64,000 nucleotides of DNA from contig NC_135569.1 in NCBI RefSeq assembly GCF_964340395.1, positions 5,676,540 through 5,740,539 on the forward strand, read 5' to 3'. The stretch comes from Glandiceps talaboti (lineage: Eukaryota; Hemichordata; Enteropneusta; Spengelidae). The translations under genes were made by a program, and so were the position numbers. Shown here one piece after another: positions 12,101 to 63,907 of this stretch. The notes beneath the pieces are model-generated. The model saw nothing but the letters and a program-made list of their open reading frames with translations. It searched no databases and was not told the origin of the DNA. Position 1 is the first letter of the stretch. Each line of letters opens with the position of its first letter.

Positions 12101-14944
12101 AAATTGGAATAATTTCATTTCAAAAACCATTGCACCTGTTCCACTATATACTTGGATTGATATCACAAAGTCCTTTCAGATTTCATATAGTTTGGCACAC
12201 CTTTTTGCCAATTGAGGGATATCATGCACTATACCCAAGATGTTTCCATTCCGGCAATTATTATGTGTAGGAACAAAAAATCTCAAGACTGTCCTTACGG
12301 AAGGCATTCAGTTTAAATCTGCTTTTAGAATATTATACTGACGCTCTTGTATTTGGTTTATAAAACGTACTGACAGAGATTGAAGTATTATTCCAAAGTT
12401 TGTTACATTTGTGTTGTGCTTGAGTGGAACATACCAGTCCCTTTGTTGTCCTCCCGCTATGCTAATGTGTTTTGATAAGTACTATGTACTGTGCACTATC
12501 GTTGTAAGTCCTCAGGCTTACGAACACTTTGTATTATTGAATGGCGGAGTATTGAAATAGTAACGTGTCTTTTTTCACTGTAACTATGTGAAAAGTGCAA
12601 TAATATTGCTCGTGGCTAATTGTTTGTGTTGAGATTGATGTCTGTGCTGTGGACAGAACTACTTTTTTTTAATAGTTTGACTAATGTCCAATTATAGACC
12701 TACAGGTGTTGGGTCTATGGTGCAACAAATGGAATAGGCGTCACGGAATAGTAATGAAGATGACTCCGCCTTGCAAATACAAAAAAAACCTGGCTATTAC
12801 ATACTGTGGTCGAGTTAAACTTCAACTTCCTATCTCAGTTCAAGAGGAGAGGGTATATCCTCAGACCACTATAGCGAATAGTGCTCTGAGGACAGGTATA
12901 TCGCAGTCCACTTGCTTTGCAGAATTAGTACCTAAATTATTATAAAGGCCAATGTTCAATGGAGACAAAATTGCACAGACTATTCTCTAGTGTGTTTTTT
13001 GACCATTTCTTTCTATAGCTCTATCAGATAATCGTTTTCACACCTAGATTTTAATCCTCGTCCGACTCGGGCCTTTAAATAAACTTGGCATGGCTGGTGA
13101 AGCTTCTACGACATCCACTAAGCTAGCTTTACATAACCTACTTGAGACTACTACAGGGGATTCGGAATATGTTGTGAATTCACGCTTACAGATATTTGAT
13201 CAGAGTGAATGGTAAACTCTCTGACAATTCAGCCAAGCTGGTGGGCTGTTCAAGAGAGCCTAGTTAGTACGTCAATAATTTCTGCCAATGGCAACTATGT
13301 GACGGCTAAAAAGCTGTGTCACCTGGGCAAGTCATGATGAACATATAATTGGACCCCGGAATTTTACTACGTAACGGATCAGACCACTAAAGCAATACTG
13401 TACCCCAGACCACCAAACAATAGTTTTTCGTGGTTTTAGACTGTACCTAGGTGTGTGAAAAGATTATTCACCTCGAAAAGATTGTAATAAAGGAACGAAT
13501 AGAATTTACGGCGGAGGGGGGGGGTGAGGAGAAAACGGGGGTGCACAAGAAAATGGGGATGTGAAGGGAGGGGGGAAGGGGGCTTGAAAATTCTGATGGT
13601 TTGAAAGGGTCATACGGTCTTTTACTCCTGGTTTGAACTAACTTTTTACCCCAGGAACAGTTGTTTACCAAGTATATTTTGCAAAATTTAGTGCGGCTTA
13701 CCACATGGCGGGTGACTACCAGAGAATTTGTTTGTGTACATCTTCATCACTCGCAATGTATTATAAAGCATCCAGTAATATGTGTCTTTTGAAATGTTGC
13801 CCCTCTAAATGACTTCCTATATGTCTTTTACTGCATACAATTCGTAATTCTTTTTTCCACAACTAGGCATCTTATGGTACCAATTCCAAGACTTGTTTGG
13901 TGGTCTGAATATAAATGTATTCCTTTAATGTATCCAGGACATTTGCGTTTTGAGCTTCTAAATTTCCGCTAGTTTTCAATTGTTTTGAGATACTGTTTTT
14001 TGACATTTGGCTTTACATGTTTCTGTTGATAAGACAATGTATCATATCACAGCGTTCTACTAGTAGTGTTCAATACACGTACCCCAGATAAAGGGGTCTA
14101 CCCCATCTATGTTGAGATTCGAGTTCACGATTGTCACGTTTATATAGGATAGGTCGTGACGTCATAACGACTAAAAGGTTAAAGTGGAATGCCAGACCAG
14201 GAAATAAAAGTGTTTTAATAAATTTTGGGTTATGGAAAGTCATTTCATGATTTACACATCACATAAATTTTGCTCGATTGCCAAGATGCACCATACTGAA
14301 ACTGTTTTTACCTTCACTGTTCCAGCAATTCATAGTCAGCAGACATGCACATATATTATATGAACAATTAATATTCATGACAATTTATCTGAAGGCCCTT
14401 CATTCTTGTAATTACTACGAGGCTCCCCAATTTCTCTGTGGATACATTTCCTGATGGCATAAAAGTATGTATGGTATGGCACTGATTGACTAAAGCTATG
14501 TGACAAATAACGTCGTGTTTGCGAATGTTATTTTGGATGCGAGATCTTGAGATGGCTTGAGATGTAAAATACTTGAGCATTAAAATACATATACACACCA
14601 GTTTGTTTATCCGTTGAACACGAGACAAGCATGGCGGTTAGAATCATGGTACATCTATAGCAGCAGTAGAGTTGGTCAGGAATGTGAAGAATCTGTAGTC
14701 AATATGGCCTTGGGCTTAAAGTTTAGACTGGTGTGTCGACATAACGTTTTATTTTTATGGGCAATAAAAATGTCTGATAAACAACATTTCTAAGGTGTGG
14801 AATACACTCGGGTACCATGTGATCGCAAGCTTGTTGATGAAAATAACAAACACTTGTCTCCCCTAATACATCCATGTTTAATACGTCACTATTCTATATT
14901 ACAACTTGCATGCCATCCCTTACAGTAGAAAGGCCACGTTTACA
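9186..14944. other. Long unassigned intergenic stretch
   Basis: I find no convincing gene or RNA in these 5.7 kb. Open frames here (for example 11650-11976 minus, 12706-12945 plus) lack recognisable domains. A C-rich homopolymer run lies at 11231-11248. A 13-bp hairpin with one mismatch (CCTCAGACCACTA/TAGTGCTCTGAGG) lies at 12859-12891. The AGACCAC motif recurs at several other sites in the left 25 kb and may mark an old interspersed repeat. Confidence 0.4.
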
Positions 14945-16140
14945 TCTCGAGCTTCGTCAACTTTGGTAACCGTTTCGTTTCGAATAAATAGTCTTTTTCA
15001 AAGGAAAAATCGGTGACATACAGAAATGTTAGGTTAAAACCTGAACATATCTGAATGTAATAATGGAACAAATCGACAACCGCGCGTGATATATAAACGG
15101 TTATACGTGGTAAAAGTTCTAGTATTCGCACGCACCAAATAGAACCCGACTCCGATAGAACACGCCTGAAATTTAAAAAACCCTGATTAGATTGGGAATG
15201 ACGAGAATAATCTATTAATTTCAAGGGGTTCCAGCGTTCCAAGACCGAAAATGATTTCTTCTTCCTTTAACCTCAATACTTTCTCATCACCAGAAACCTT
15301 ACAAATTCCTGAAATGGACATATCTGATACACTGTGAATGTGATCGGTGGTAATAAAATGCATAGATACTGGATAGTTACGATTCTTTTGTCTGGTCAGG
15401 CGGAGATGTTCCATGAAACGATCACCAAGACGACGTACAGTTGAACCTATATATAAAATACCACATTTCTGACATGTAATGCAATACACTACATTAGTAC
15501 TAATACAAATAAATCTACTTGTAACAGGCACACTGTTCTTTGGGCCAAAAACATGATTAGTATTGTATATAATGTTTTTAACTCTAGTGGAAAAGGGATG
15601 GTATGTAAGAGCTAGTATGGGACGATCGTTGTTACTCTTCTGATCATGTGATTTGATACAATTCAGCTTCCCTAGACAAAGATGATACTTTATGTAAAGC
15701 CGCATTGGTAACAGACATAGGATAACCACGTCGATGGAAGTACGTGCAAAATTCAGCAGACCTTTCTCTGAAATCCAAACCACTACTACACATATACGAC
15801 GTAAACGAAGTAATTGTGAATAGGGAATGGAATCTTTACACTTATTAGGATGTGATGAATAGTTAGTTCAGAAATATCATAAGTATAGTGAATAACAGGA
15901 TTAAAATTACATATGTAGTTAATAAACTGCATAAGGTCCTCAAGTTTGAGTGATGCTGCACCAACGCCGTCATCAATAAATCGTTTATATAGATCAGGTA
16001 AGATCCCTTGATACGAGCTGAAAATAAGGTGTTCTTGATAAGACATAAATAAACAAGCATAACTAGGGTCAAGACAACTTCCCATAGCAACGCCGCGTTT
16101 CTGCACAAAAATACCTGTCATTAAAGGTAAAATAATTACA
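14945..16140 (-). mobile_element. Truncated, inactive Penelope-like retroelement (RT fragment plus GIY-YIG endonuclease)
   Basis: Read on the minus strand, 16108-15850 encodes a reverse-transcriptase fragment with KRGVAMGSCLDPSYACLFM and the catalytic-box variant YKRFIDDG. The reading frame then shifts. The HPNKCKDSIPYSQLLRLRRI-type connector follows directly after a YDISEL segment, so the FLD region of the RT appears deleted. Positions 15783-15187 encode the connector and the GIY-YIG endonuclease (VVYCITCQKCG, then ILYIGST, RRLGDRFMEHL). RT plus C-terminal GIY-YIG is diagnostic of Penelope-like elements. A probable 3' UTR runs to about 14945. The 5' part is missing and abuts the (CATA)n tract. 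Confidence 0.88.
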
Positions 16141-16145
16141 GGTAA

Positions 16146-16295
16146 TGTATGTATGTATGTATGTATGTATGTATGTATGTATGTATGTATGTATGTATGT
16201 ATGTATGTATGTATGTATGTATGTATGTATGTATATGTATGTATGTCTGTCTGTCTGTATGTGTGTGTATGTGTATGTGTATGTATGTGTGTGTG

Positions 16296-16326
<31 letters not shown>

Positions 16327-16523
16327 GTATGTATGTATGTCTGTCTGTCTGTCTGTCTGTATGTATGTATGTATGTATGTGTATGTATGTGTGTGTGTAT
16401 GTATGTATGTATGTATGTATGTATGTATGTATGTATGTATGTATGTATGTATGTATGTATGTATGTGTATGTACGTACGTATACATGTGCATGCATACAT
16501 ACATACATACATACATACATACA

Positions 16524-16577
<54 letters not shown>

Positions 16578-16733
16578 TATATGTATGTATGTATGTGTGT
16601 GTGTATGTATGTATGTATGTATGTATGTATGTATGTATGTGTGTGGGGGGGTGGATGTATGTATGTATGTATCTATGTATGTATGTATGTATGTATGTAT
16701 GGATGGATGGATGGATGGATGGATGGCTGGATG
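16146..16733. repeat. Compound microsatellite (GTAT)n-(GTCT)n-(TA)n-(GGAT)n
   Basis: GTAT units dominate from 16146 to 16500, interrupted by GTCT and GTGT blocks. CATA units, a (TA)n run at about 16527-16575, further GTAT units, and a GGAT block at 16699-16733 follow. It directly joins the truncated Penelope-like element. Confidence 0.97.
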
Positions 16734-16739
16734 GACGTT

Positions 16740-17221
16740 GACGATGAAGAGTTTTTATTGGTTGGTTCTTAAACCATCTGTGTTAGTTATTATGCATTAT
16801 GTTAATACAGAGGTGTATTCACTAATTATAAATTAACATAGTCTTTGATGAGAATACAGTGCCACGTCGACTGCCCTACACGTGCTGAGGGTTGAGGCAG
16901 TCCACGGACCGTTCCAGAGGTTTTCTCGATGGTTACCTCAAAAGGGGCCCGTCTTCACTTTAGCTGTTCGGAGACATGTTGTTCCCGGTATCGAGACTTT
17001 GACGTCGCTAAAAGAGTAAGCTGACCCTGACGTATGGTATGGAACGGTGCGGATATTGCCGTAAAAGCCAGGAGAAATACTTCAAGGACAGTTCGGTACA
17101 ACGCGTACGGAGGAACCGTGAGTAGAAGTTTGTCCCACGTAGCCACATTCAACACTCAACGAACTCAGCGTCCTAGGATCTGTACTCTTTGAAAGTTTGT
17201 GTGCACTACCGGTAAGACTAA
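16740..17221. other. Unassigned intergenic DNA
   Basis: No recognisable gene. Base composition is less AT-rich than the surroundings, but no domain is encoded in any frame. Confidence 0.4.
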
Positions 17222-18091
17222 GGAAGTCGTCATTGTTTAAGGCCGGGGTGGAGGTCCGGAGGGGAATGGCAATGAAAAATTTGAAAATATGGGTAGGCCC
17301 CCCCCCCCCCATTTTGCTCAAAAAAATTCAATAACCCCTCCCCCCCATCTGACACGGTAAATTTGAGTGATCCCCCCAACACACTCACACTGCTTACATT
17401 AATAATATAAAGTGATGTGTTTTTAGGAGGCAGTGACTCTGATTTCGATTCAACAAATGTGAATCAAATTTTTTGAAAATAATTATTTTTAAATAATTAT
17501 ATGAAAAAAACATGTAATTATTTGCTATTGTCTATCTTCCCCAAATTTTCTGTTCAATTGTCCTAAATAATTCCCATTACACTATAGGTATGTGATTGTG
17601 TTGATAGCGTAGAGAGTATAGGTTTTACATATGCTGGTCTGTCCTAGTCTGTCCGAGCGGGACGAGGTCAGGAGGGGGTTCCCCTCCTGCTGTAGAAGCT
17701 TTTTGACATTTTGTTACTAAAACATACAGTACTGCTAGTCAGAAGTGACATATTGAAACAGTTTGTGTATTGTCAGAAAAAGGTCATGAGGGTGTATCTG
17801 TGTAAAAACAGTAGAAACCAGAATTTAAGTGAAGTATTTCTACTACATCATTTGTTTATTACATTTAGAGAAAATTTGACAGTAAATAAAATTATATTTT
17901 GAATTCTGTAATAAAAGTTTCAGAGTATTATATATCATAATGGATCGATATCGCAATTATGAGTGACAACTTTTAGTAGCCCCTTTCTGTTTCTCTTGTT
18001 TTTCAGTAACCCGCTAAGACATTTAAATTATAGAGCGACCCCCCCCCATTCCTCCGGGACCCCCCCCCCGGCCGTAAATAATGACGGCTCC
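17222..18091. mobile_element. Non-autonomous DNA transposon-like element with GC-rich terminal inverted repeats
   Basis: The left end (GGAAGTCGTCATTGTTTAAG, then GCCGGGG...GGTCCGGAGG) matches the reverse complement of the right end (GGAGCCGTCATTATTTACGG, then CCGGGG...GGTCCCGGAGG) over about 45 bp. CTAA flanks both ends and could be a target-site duplication, or part of the TIR. The roughly 870-bp interior has no transposase frame; it contains C-rich runs and a 62-codon open frame of no recognised type. Confidence 0.6.
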
Positions 18092-18451
18092 CTAATAGTC
18101 GTGATATTAGAAAGTCAAGACGCAAGTCAAGTCTGAGAACTGAAAATTTTGTTATTTAGAAGATTTGGTGAACTACTTTTGTCTATAAGTTCATAAATCC
18201 TGCAATACACTTACAATTCTTATTATTCTATGTTTTGTTTCATTATAACTGAATTAAATACGATAATTGTTAAGTGTAATGCTGTGTAGTATCCTATGTT
18301 TGACCGTTTCATGCTTCGACTGGAAATTTAGGGGAAAAGGTATTTAATTGTACGCTATTCCCTTTATCGCCTTTATATTTCTCAGACGACAAATGGACCA
18401 TTGATGACTGCATTTATTGGAAACCACTGTAAGAACTTTATTGCAGGAACG
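18092..18451. other. Unassigned intergenic DNA
   Basis: Nothing recognisable. Confidence 0.5.
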
Positions 18452-18543
18452 TGTATGTATGTATGTATGTATGTATGTATGTATGTATGTATGTATGTAT
18501 GTATGTATGTATGTATGTCTGTCTGTATGTCTATCTGTCTGTA
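18452..18543. repeat. (ATGT)n/(CTGT)n microsatellite
   Basis: Perfect ATGT units to about 18515, then CTGT and CTAT units. Confidence 0.96.
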
Positions 18544-19016
18544 CAACAAACGCCACTTTCAGGCATCCAGAAGACAAAGGGGGAAGAATGACCTGTTAAT
18601 ACCAATTGTCTCCTGTCATGTTAATGGAGCTTTACCTCAATTCAATTTGATCCGTGATCCTTTTTTGACCACACGTGTATTCCATAATACTGTACAAATG
18701 TCAAAGGTCAATTAAGATTAAGCTTCAAATTTAAAGGCCGGGGTTTGTTTTGGACCGACTTGTCTCATATCATTGACAAACGTTGGACACTGGAGACAAA
18801 CTACGATCTTTTTCACATCTAGGATTAATGCGAAGTACGAGGTTTACGAACGCCACATCCTGGGTGTCAAAAGATTGCTTGATATAGAACAAAAATATAT
18901 GAACGTCAGCAGATGAAGGGTGTACGACTCAAGCTATAGAAGCATACTACTGGGAATGTACATGGTGAGTAACCAAACAGAGCAAATAAACAGACATATA
19001 GATATACAACCGTTCT
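18544..19016. other. Unassigned intergenic DNA
   Basis: Nothing recognisable. Confidence 0.5.
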
Positions 19017-19047
19017 ACATACATACATACATACATACATACATACA

Positions 19048-19081
<34 letters not shown>

Positions 19082-19266
19082 CATACATACATACATACAT
19101 ATATACACACACACACACACACGTACGTACGTACGTACATACATACATACACACACACACACACGCATACATACATACATACATACATACATACAGACAG
19201 ACATACATACATACATACATACATACATACATACATACATACATACATACATACATACATACATAC
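19017..19266. repeat. (CATA)n/(CACA)n microsatellite
   Basis: Tandem CATA units with CACA, CGTA and CAGA interruptions. Confidence 0.97.
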
Positions 19267-19563
19267 CTAATTATATAATATGATATACATGAAACGCCTG
19301 TTATTATATTTGTCCACGCCAATCACTGTAACCCATTGTAATTTTTGCTATTATTCTGCTGTTAACATGATTGTAAATTAACCCTGGCATGACAAAGTAA
19401 GAGAGTCTCAAAGGCTCACGTAATTAGTGTCAATCTTTTGTTGAACAAGTTATGCGTTAGCGTATAAATTTAAAGTTATGCAACAATTATCACTGGAGCC
19501 AAGAGGATTGCACTAGATCGTCCCTTTTTGTTCATGACCAACTTGTCCTATATGTACAGGTAC

Positions 19564-19900
19564 TTACATGCCCTCTTCTGACGGTAGGCCTTGCTTGGCC
19601 TCTAATGTCAGCTCTGTTTGATTTTGTCTAGGAGTGGGTTTATCTTCACACATGTTAAATTTAAAGGGTTGATCTTTCCATAGTTGGTCTAGTCTCTTTT
19701 CAAATGTTTGAATTGTTCTTGCTGTGACAACGGTGTTAGGTATACTATACCATAAGTCCACACTTCTATGGATGAATGAGTATTTCTAATATTTAGTCTT
19801 GTAAATTATTCTGGTGTCCTCTCGTGTCATGTCTTGTCTTGCGTAGTATGACTCTGCCTGACAACTGATTTTCACACTTTGACTTTTAAACCATATCCAA
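19564..19900 (-). mobile_element. 5'-truncated LINE tail, minus strand
   Basis: On the minus strand a frame encodes the C-terminus of a LINE reverse transcriptase: SFIHRSVDLWYSIPNTVVTA, then FEKRLDQLWKD. An in-frame stop lies shortly upstream (KTKY*KYSFIH). The W-x-S/N-x-P-x-x-V-V followed by F-x-x-R-L-D is typical of LINE ORF ends. The fragment is too short to assign a clade and is clearly dead. Confidence 0.65.
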
Positions 19901-22900
19901 ACTGAACAGTCTCATTGATTCAGTGAGTTACATAGTAAGATGTTAACGCGATGTCTATTGGTCGAGAACAGATAGACTGTCTGAAGCATGTCAGTAACAC
20001 TGTCAGCTATTGGCCAGACGAATAACACCAATATCTAACATTTTTTATACAACATAAGTAAAGTATGGCTATCTAACTATGGACTCAGAAAGAAATCAAA
20101 ATCAAAATCGCAAGTTAGCTGAAAACATGTACATATTAGTTCCCCAGAAGTTCATTTAGTTGTCCAACACAGCTCAAACACATTCAAACACATTGATTTG
20201 TATTGATTTAGCAGTCTATTGGAATGTGTCCAAGTAAAGCTCGTTGTATATATTACCTTGCATTTATTAACTATAGTAATAAAATTTTCCTTGGAATTAT
20301 CGATTCGGTTTGTTAAATTTCGATAAACAGATTCCCCGATTAATCATCGTCAGTAATTGATATACTAGTGCCTTTTTGGGGTAGTGTGGGGAGGGGGGGG
20401 GACTGGGTCACTCCTCCCTATTGTCCATGCTTGGGTGTGTACAAGAATTATACAAGGCTTCGTAATGTTAGCTAACATTGTTTGCATATGAATGGCCTTC
20501 AGGTATAGAAAGGGTATAATTACCATGATTATACACTCTCCCCCTAATACCAAGTAGCTATTTCTCTTCACTTTCATCGGGCGTTGGCTCCGCTACAGAT
20601 CAGTCACTTTCTCTCTGGTGAGGACACGGTGGGGTTGCTTCACACACGCCTCTTCTTTACAACGACACGTTTCTGACTGCAAAACTACAGGTAAGAAACA
20701 CGATCTTTAATTTCCTGAGTTACAACAACCAAGAATTCTTAATATTGTTTTAAAACTTTTTTTAAATGTCTCTCACCGAAAGCGAGTCACACCGGCTTAA
20801 ATCTCTCACATGTTAATGGCTTCGTTTTACTCTAGTCACCAAAGTCTTGCCAATTGCAGTTTATAGTCAAAAACACCTCTCCAGTAGACTTTATTTGCCT
20901 TAAAATCGACAGAAGTGCAAAGAGCACAAATTTTCACCAAATTTCAAACTCTGCACTATTTATATACCAAATTGTTCTATCCCAGTTACTCCCATTTCAA
21001 CTGTTTCCTGAAACTGCACACCTAAAAACGATATGCTCAGAATGGTTGTACAATTATTTCGTAAATATCGTATAGTTAAATACCCAGAGACCTTATTTTC
21101 GTTATTTATTTGCACTAAGCAATCGACTGAATTTGCGTATTTCGGGAAATACAAATAAGTTGTAATAGTCAAGTTCTCTCATGCTTTGATGAACTTATTT
21201 TGAGAATGATCGAATTTTACTGACATGTACGTACTGTCATATTTGTGGGATACGAGACTCCACTTGTGTCTTTATACTCAGCAAGAAAGAATTACTGGTT
21301 TTATTTTTCAGTTCTCAAATTTTTGTACTGTGCATTACTTTCAGTTTGGCCAACTCCTATTCCGAGCTGATTTGCTTAACAAATATGTACTCAGTCGGTT
21401 ATTTACATTATCTTTGATTTTCAAAAGAAGACGCATAATATGCTTTGTTCTAGTCAAGAGCGATTTGTGTAGCTCGTACGATGTTAGCAACTAGCTAGAT
21501 AAGTATTTGAAGTATTTTTTGGAACCCACGCTCAAATTAATTTAACGCCTTGAATTAAAAGTGCTCAAAAATGAATTATCCATGTTGTTTAGAACTACCA
21601 AACTATAAATAAGTTTATTTAGTGAAATGTTTGCATGCTACAAACAAGTGGTAATCCGGGGAGTCATTTTTTTTAATTAGGCGAGAGTTTCTCAGTGTTT
21701 CATTTTCATTTAGTCACGGGGATTTGAACCTCACCCTAAAAGTTTCAGACTACACATGTCTGTTGCTTCTGTCCATTGACGCGGGTATGATTATTAACAC
21801 TTAGCAAAGCATCCACAAACTATTACTTTCGTAACACAGTCTCTCGATGAAAACGTTTTATAGGACGTTTATGGTTTTCCGGTATTATGAACTATGTGTC
21901 TGGAAGCATTCAGGCGCTGTTGCCGAAGCCATTGAACAGGCACCACCATCACAAGCGAGTTGGCATTTTGTCAACAAAATGCATTTTCGACAATATTTCG
22001 TAACTTTAAAAACCTTTTAAAACTTGCAAATATTGCCAGGGACACGTTTCCCTCGTAAAAGAATACTTTAAAGTTTGATTGCTTTCATTTTGAAAGTTTA
22101 GTCATGTTAGTATGTGAAATGGCCACATTACAATATGGAGAAGTGAATGACCCATGTGTATGAATACCTTGTGTGTGACTTGCTTGTAAGTTGTAGGTGT
22201 AACTATTTTCATTACGTAACAGGTTTGAGCTCTTTCACTCTTCTTTTCAAATGCTAACTTGAGTAAAGAAAGACACCGTCCATCCTTTGTTGAAATAATG
22301 AAAGAACTCGGTCACACCCTGAACATTTTAATGACTACAATCATTTCGTCTAAAGGCCTTTACAAACATATTCTTATTAAAATGTTATGTTTTTCTCACG
22401 GCGAATTTTACGTAGTTTCGCCCCAAAAACCTATATTCAGAGTATGGGCCGCTATAGTGTCGATTTGTTGTTGTCAGTCCTGTTTCGAGGGGAATACAGG
22501 CATGCACATTTTTAGGCCTGTGAAGACAACCACGCCTTTATTTGTAAGGTAAAGAATAGAAACTTGATTGCACAGTTGCCTCGAAGTCCCTGGTGGCCCC
22601 ACCATGGTCTACACATATCCTACTGACCATGTCAATTCGTACTTATTTCCAACTAACAAAATGCATCGTTTATAAATCAGTGATAGAGTGACTGTGTTCA
22701 CACTGAAGAAATATCGGCGATAAGAGTGACACCTGACTTAGTTAATAAAATTGGTTCTCTACAACTTTCCAAAACTGACCAAGCGTCTTGACGTACTTGA
22801 AGTTGAACACACAAAATAGTTTTGTGCAGGGGCTATGGTTTTAATCAGTGAAAATGACGTCAACCTTGTAACTATGGATACTTGTCAACGTCCGTCACAG

Positions 22901-23230
22901 TACAGAGAAAAGTCATTGTCTTTGGCTTGTTCAACCTGAGAACAGGTTGCTGTAACATAACTTCCCAAAGTGGTACAAAGAGGGCCCACTGTTTGCCAAA
23001 TTTTAACTACCGAGTACTAATTTGGCATCGTGTCATTCCACTATAACCCATGGTCTATGAATGGAAGCCATGATGCTTCGTTTAGACAGTAATTATCTTC
23101 TTAAAAGGGGTAGTGTTTACATGTAGTCAGTTGTACGCTCTTAGTAATAGCTTCATTGTTCATTGCGTATCAAGTGTTTGGGAACTTGAACAACAGTCGG
23201 TGTCCATATGCATTTTGAACTAACATCAAC
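19901..23230. other. Unassigned intergenic DNA
   Basis: No supported gene. Open frames at 21225-21494 and 22259-22552 have no recognisable domain. Confidence 0.4.
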
Positions 23231-23262
23231 CACAGATAAGTAACACAAGTTACTTATCTGTG
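23231..23262. promoter_or_regulatory. Perfect inverted repeat carrying paired GATA motifs
   Basis: CACAGATAAGTAAC, a 4-base loop, and its exact reverse complement form a 14-bp palindrome. Each arm contains AGATAAG, a strong GATA-factor site. It lies 1.7 kb upstream of the YHYH-TSR start codon, so a role as an upstream element of that gene is possible but purely inferred. Confidence 0.3.
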
Positions 23263-24957
23263 CATCAACATAGGAAACAGAATCACACTAAAGGAAACAC
23301 ATTCACTCTCAGATTCGTTAGTGGTGGTCTGAGATTCACTGAAAGGCCGTAGTCGGATTAGGATTAACATTTGGGTATGAAAACTGTTGTCTGACAGAAT
23401 AAGAAATAAGTTGGTCCCGAACAAAAAAAAAGATCATTTTGAATCCGATTGCTCCACTGATAGATACAATGTTCAAGCCAAGGTCAACGACATATTTCTA
23501 TGTCAATGAAAATTCACGCGTGTGAGATGAAAAAAGGCATTTGTCAATGCTTATTAAAACGCCGGTCCACTCATACAGGTAGAATGGAATGGTCCAATCA
23601 ATTCACACTTGGTTTCTCCTCACTAATACTCTACTGCGAGTCTGGCGTTATTGATTTCAACCATTCTTTAAAATAATGTTTGTGATGCACTTTGAACAAA
23701 AGAACACACGAGTCATCAAGAGTTCAACATTTTAGAAAAAAAATGTAATGAGGAATTTGTCATCAAGGAAGATTTCAAAGCAATTAGATTGACTCGGCCA
23801 TAAACGAAAGAATTTCGCTATCCGACCTCATGGAGGTAGTCGAACACTATTTGCTGTTGATCACAGGAAATGAGTTTCTGGATAGTTGTACATACCTGTC
23901 TCCCAAGAAGTCCAGTGAGTTCCTTCCCACATGGATTCAGTGCTAATTCCGTATGGTGTTTTGAGGTAGTTGTGGTTCTATAAGCATTCTACATCATATA
24001 CGTTTTGTGAAAAAAAAAGTATTTTCAAAAATCTTCCGAACTGACCCAGTAACAAATACTTGTAGAAGGGGCCGGCCATTACCACAATGGCCTAACTCCA
24101 TCTTTTTTAGTCTTTAACAATTCTATTTTTTGTTTATGTGTGATTTCTAAACCCTTATTCTGATAGATAACTAGGTATCTATGTTGAATTTAAGTTTGCT
24201 GAGAGTCAGAAGACACTAGTGAAGACAACAAACTAGACATATTTTTGTCATTCTCGAAAAAAAGGACATTTCTCAAAAGCCCTAAAAACATTTTTCGACA
24301 GTCTTCTTCTCTTATCTCACCCCATGGAGAAAGATTCTGGGAGAAATATGATTTAATTTTGACTTAGGATCATATTAGTAGGGGGCCAAGTGCTGGAAAT
24401 ATTTTTCAAGTCTTTTAAAAAGCATATAAAAAGGGGGTCAAAATTTGGCAATTTGCTGACTTTCAGCTGGCCACTTCTCAATATGAATTCTTAGTACCTC
24501 AACTGTTACCTGTACTCATACACTAGGGGGTCGAAATGAATAAAACAGAGGAGTTGACTCACGTGTCAGATAGTTGGGCGTGGACAGGAAATCATGATCG
24601 ATCAACTAATGAAATGGTTATGTTAAAACCACCTGTTTGTGGTTGTAAACACGGTTAGGGGGTACAATTACGTGACGAGAATTACTCATAGTATTTGACA
24701 AAAAGTTTAGATCTGTGGAATAATACGAGCTCAGGAAAACAAGTTTCAATAGTTTGAATCACATTTGTACTCCGAGCAATAATAAATGTTTGTTTTTTTA
24801 TCTTTATTATAAATTAGTGATTGCAAATTGTCGAATGATTTCCTTTTCATTTTTTTTCTAGTTCTAACACCGATATTATCACTTTATAAATGTTTTACAA
24901 AATAATGAAAAACGCCTCGTATCTTTTGTACTATTTCAGAAAACATAGAACAACGCC
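23263..24957. other. Upstream region of the YHYH-TSR gene
   Basis: No coding feature. A short palindrome, GGCCATT-ACCAC-AATGGCC, lies at about 24074-24092. A good acceptor (TTTTGTACTATTTCAG) ends at 24939, 18 bases before the ATG. The transcript may therefore begin in an unseen upstream non-coding exon; no TATA box or start site could be assigned. Confidence 0.4.

Positions 24958-63907
<38,950 letters not shown>

Noticed and set aside
16145-16772. Long open frames of Met-Tyr-Val-Cys and Ile-His-Thr-Tyr repeats on both strands
   Set aside because: They are translations of the GTAT/CATA microsatellite; the same happens at 2903-3376, 18344-18577, 18906-19322, 32380-33161 and 44233-44507.
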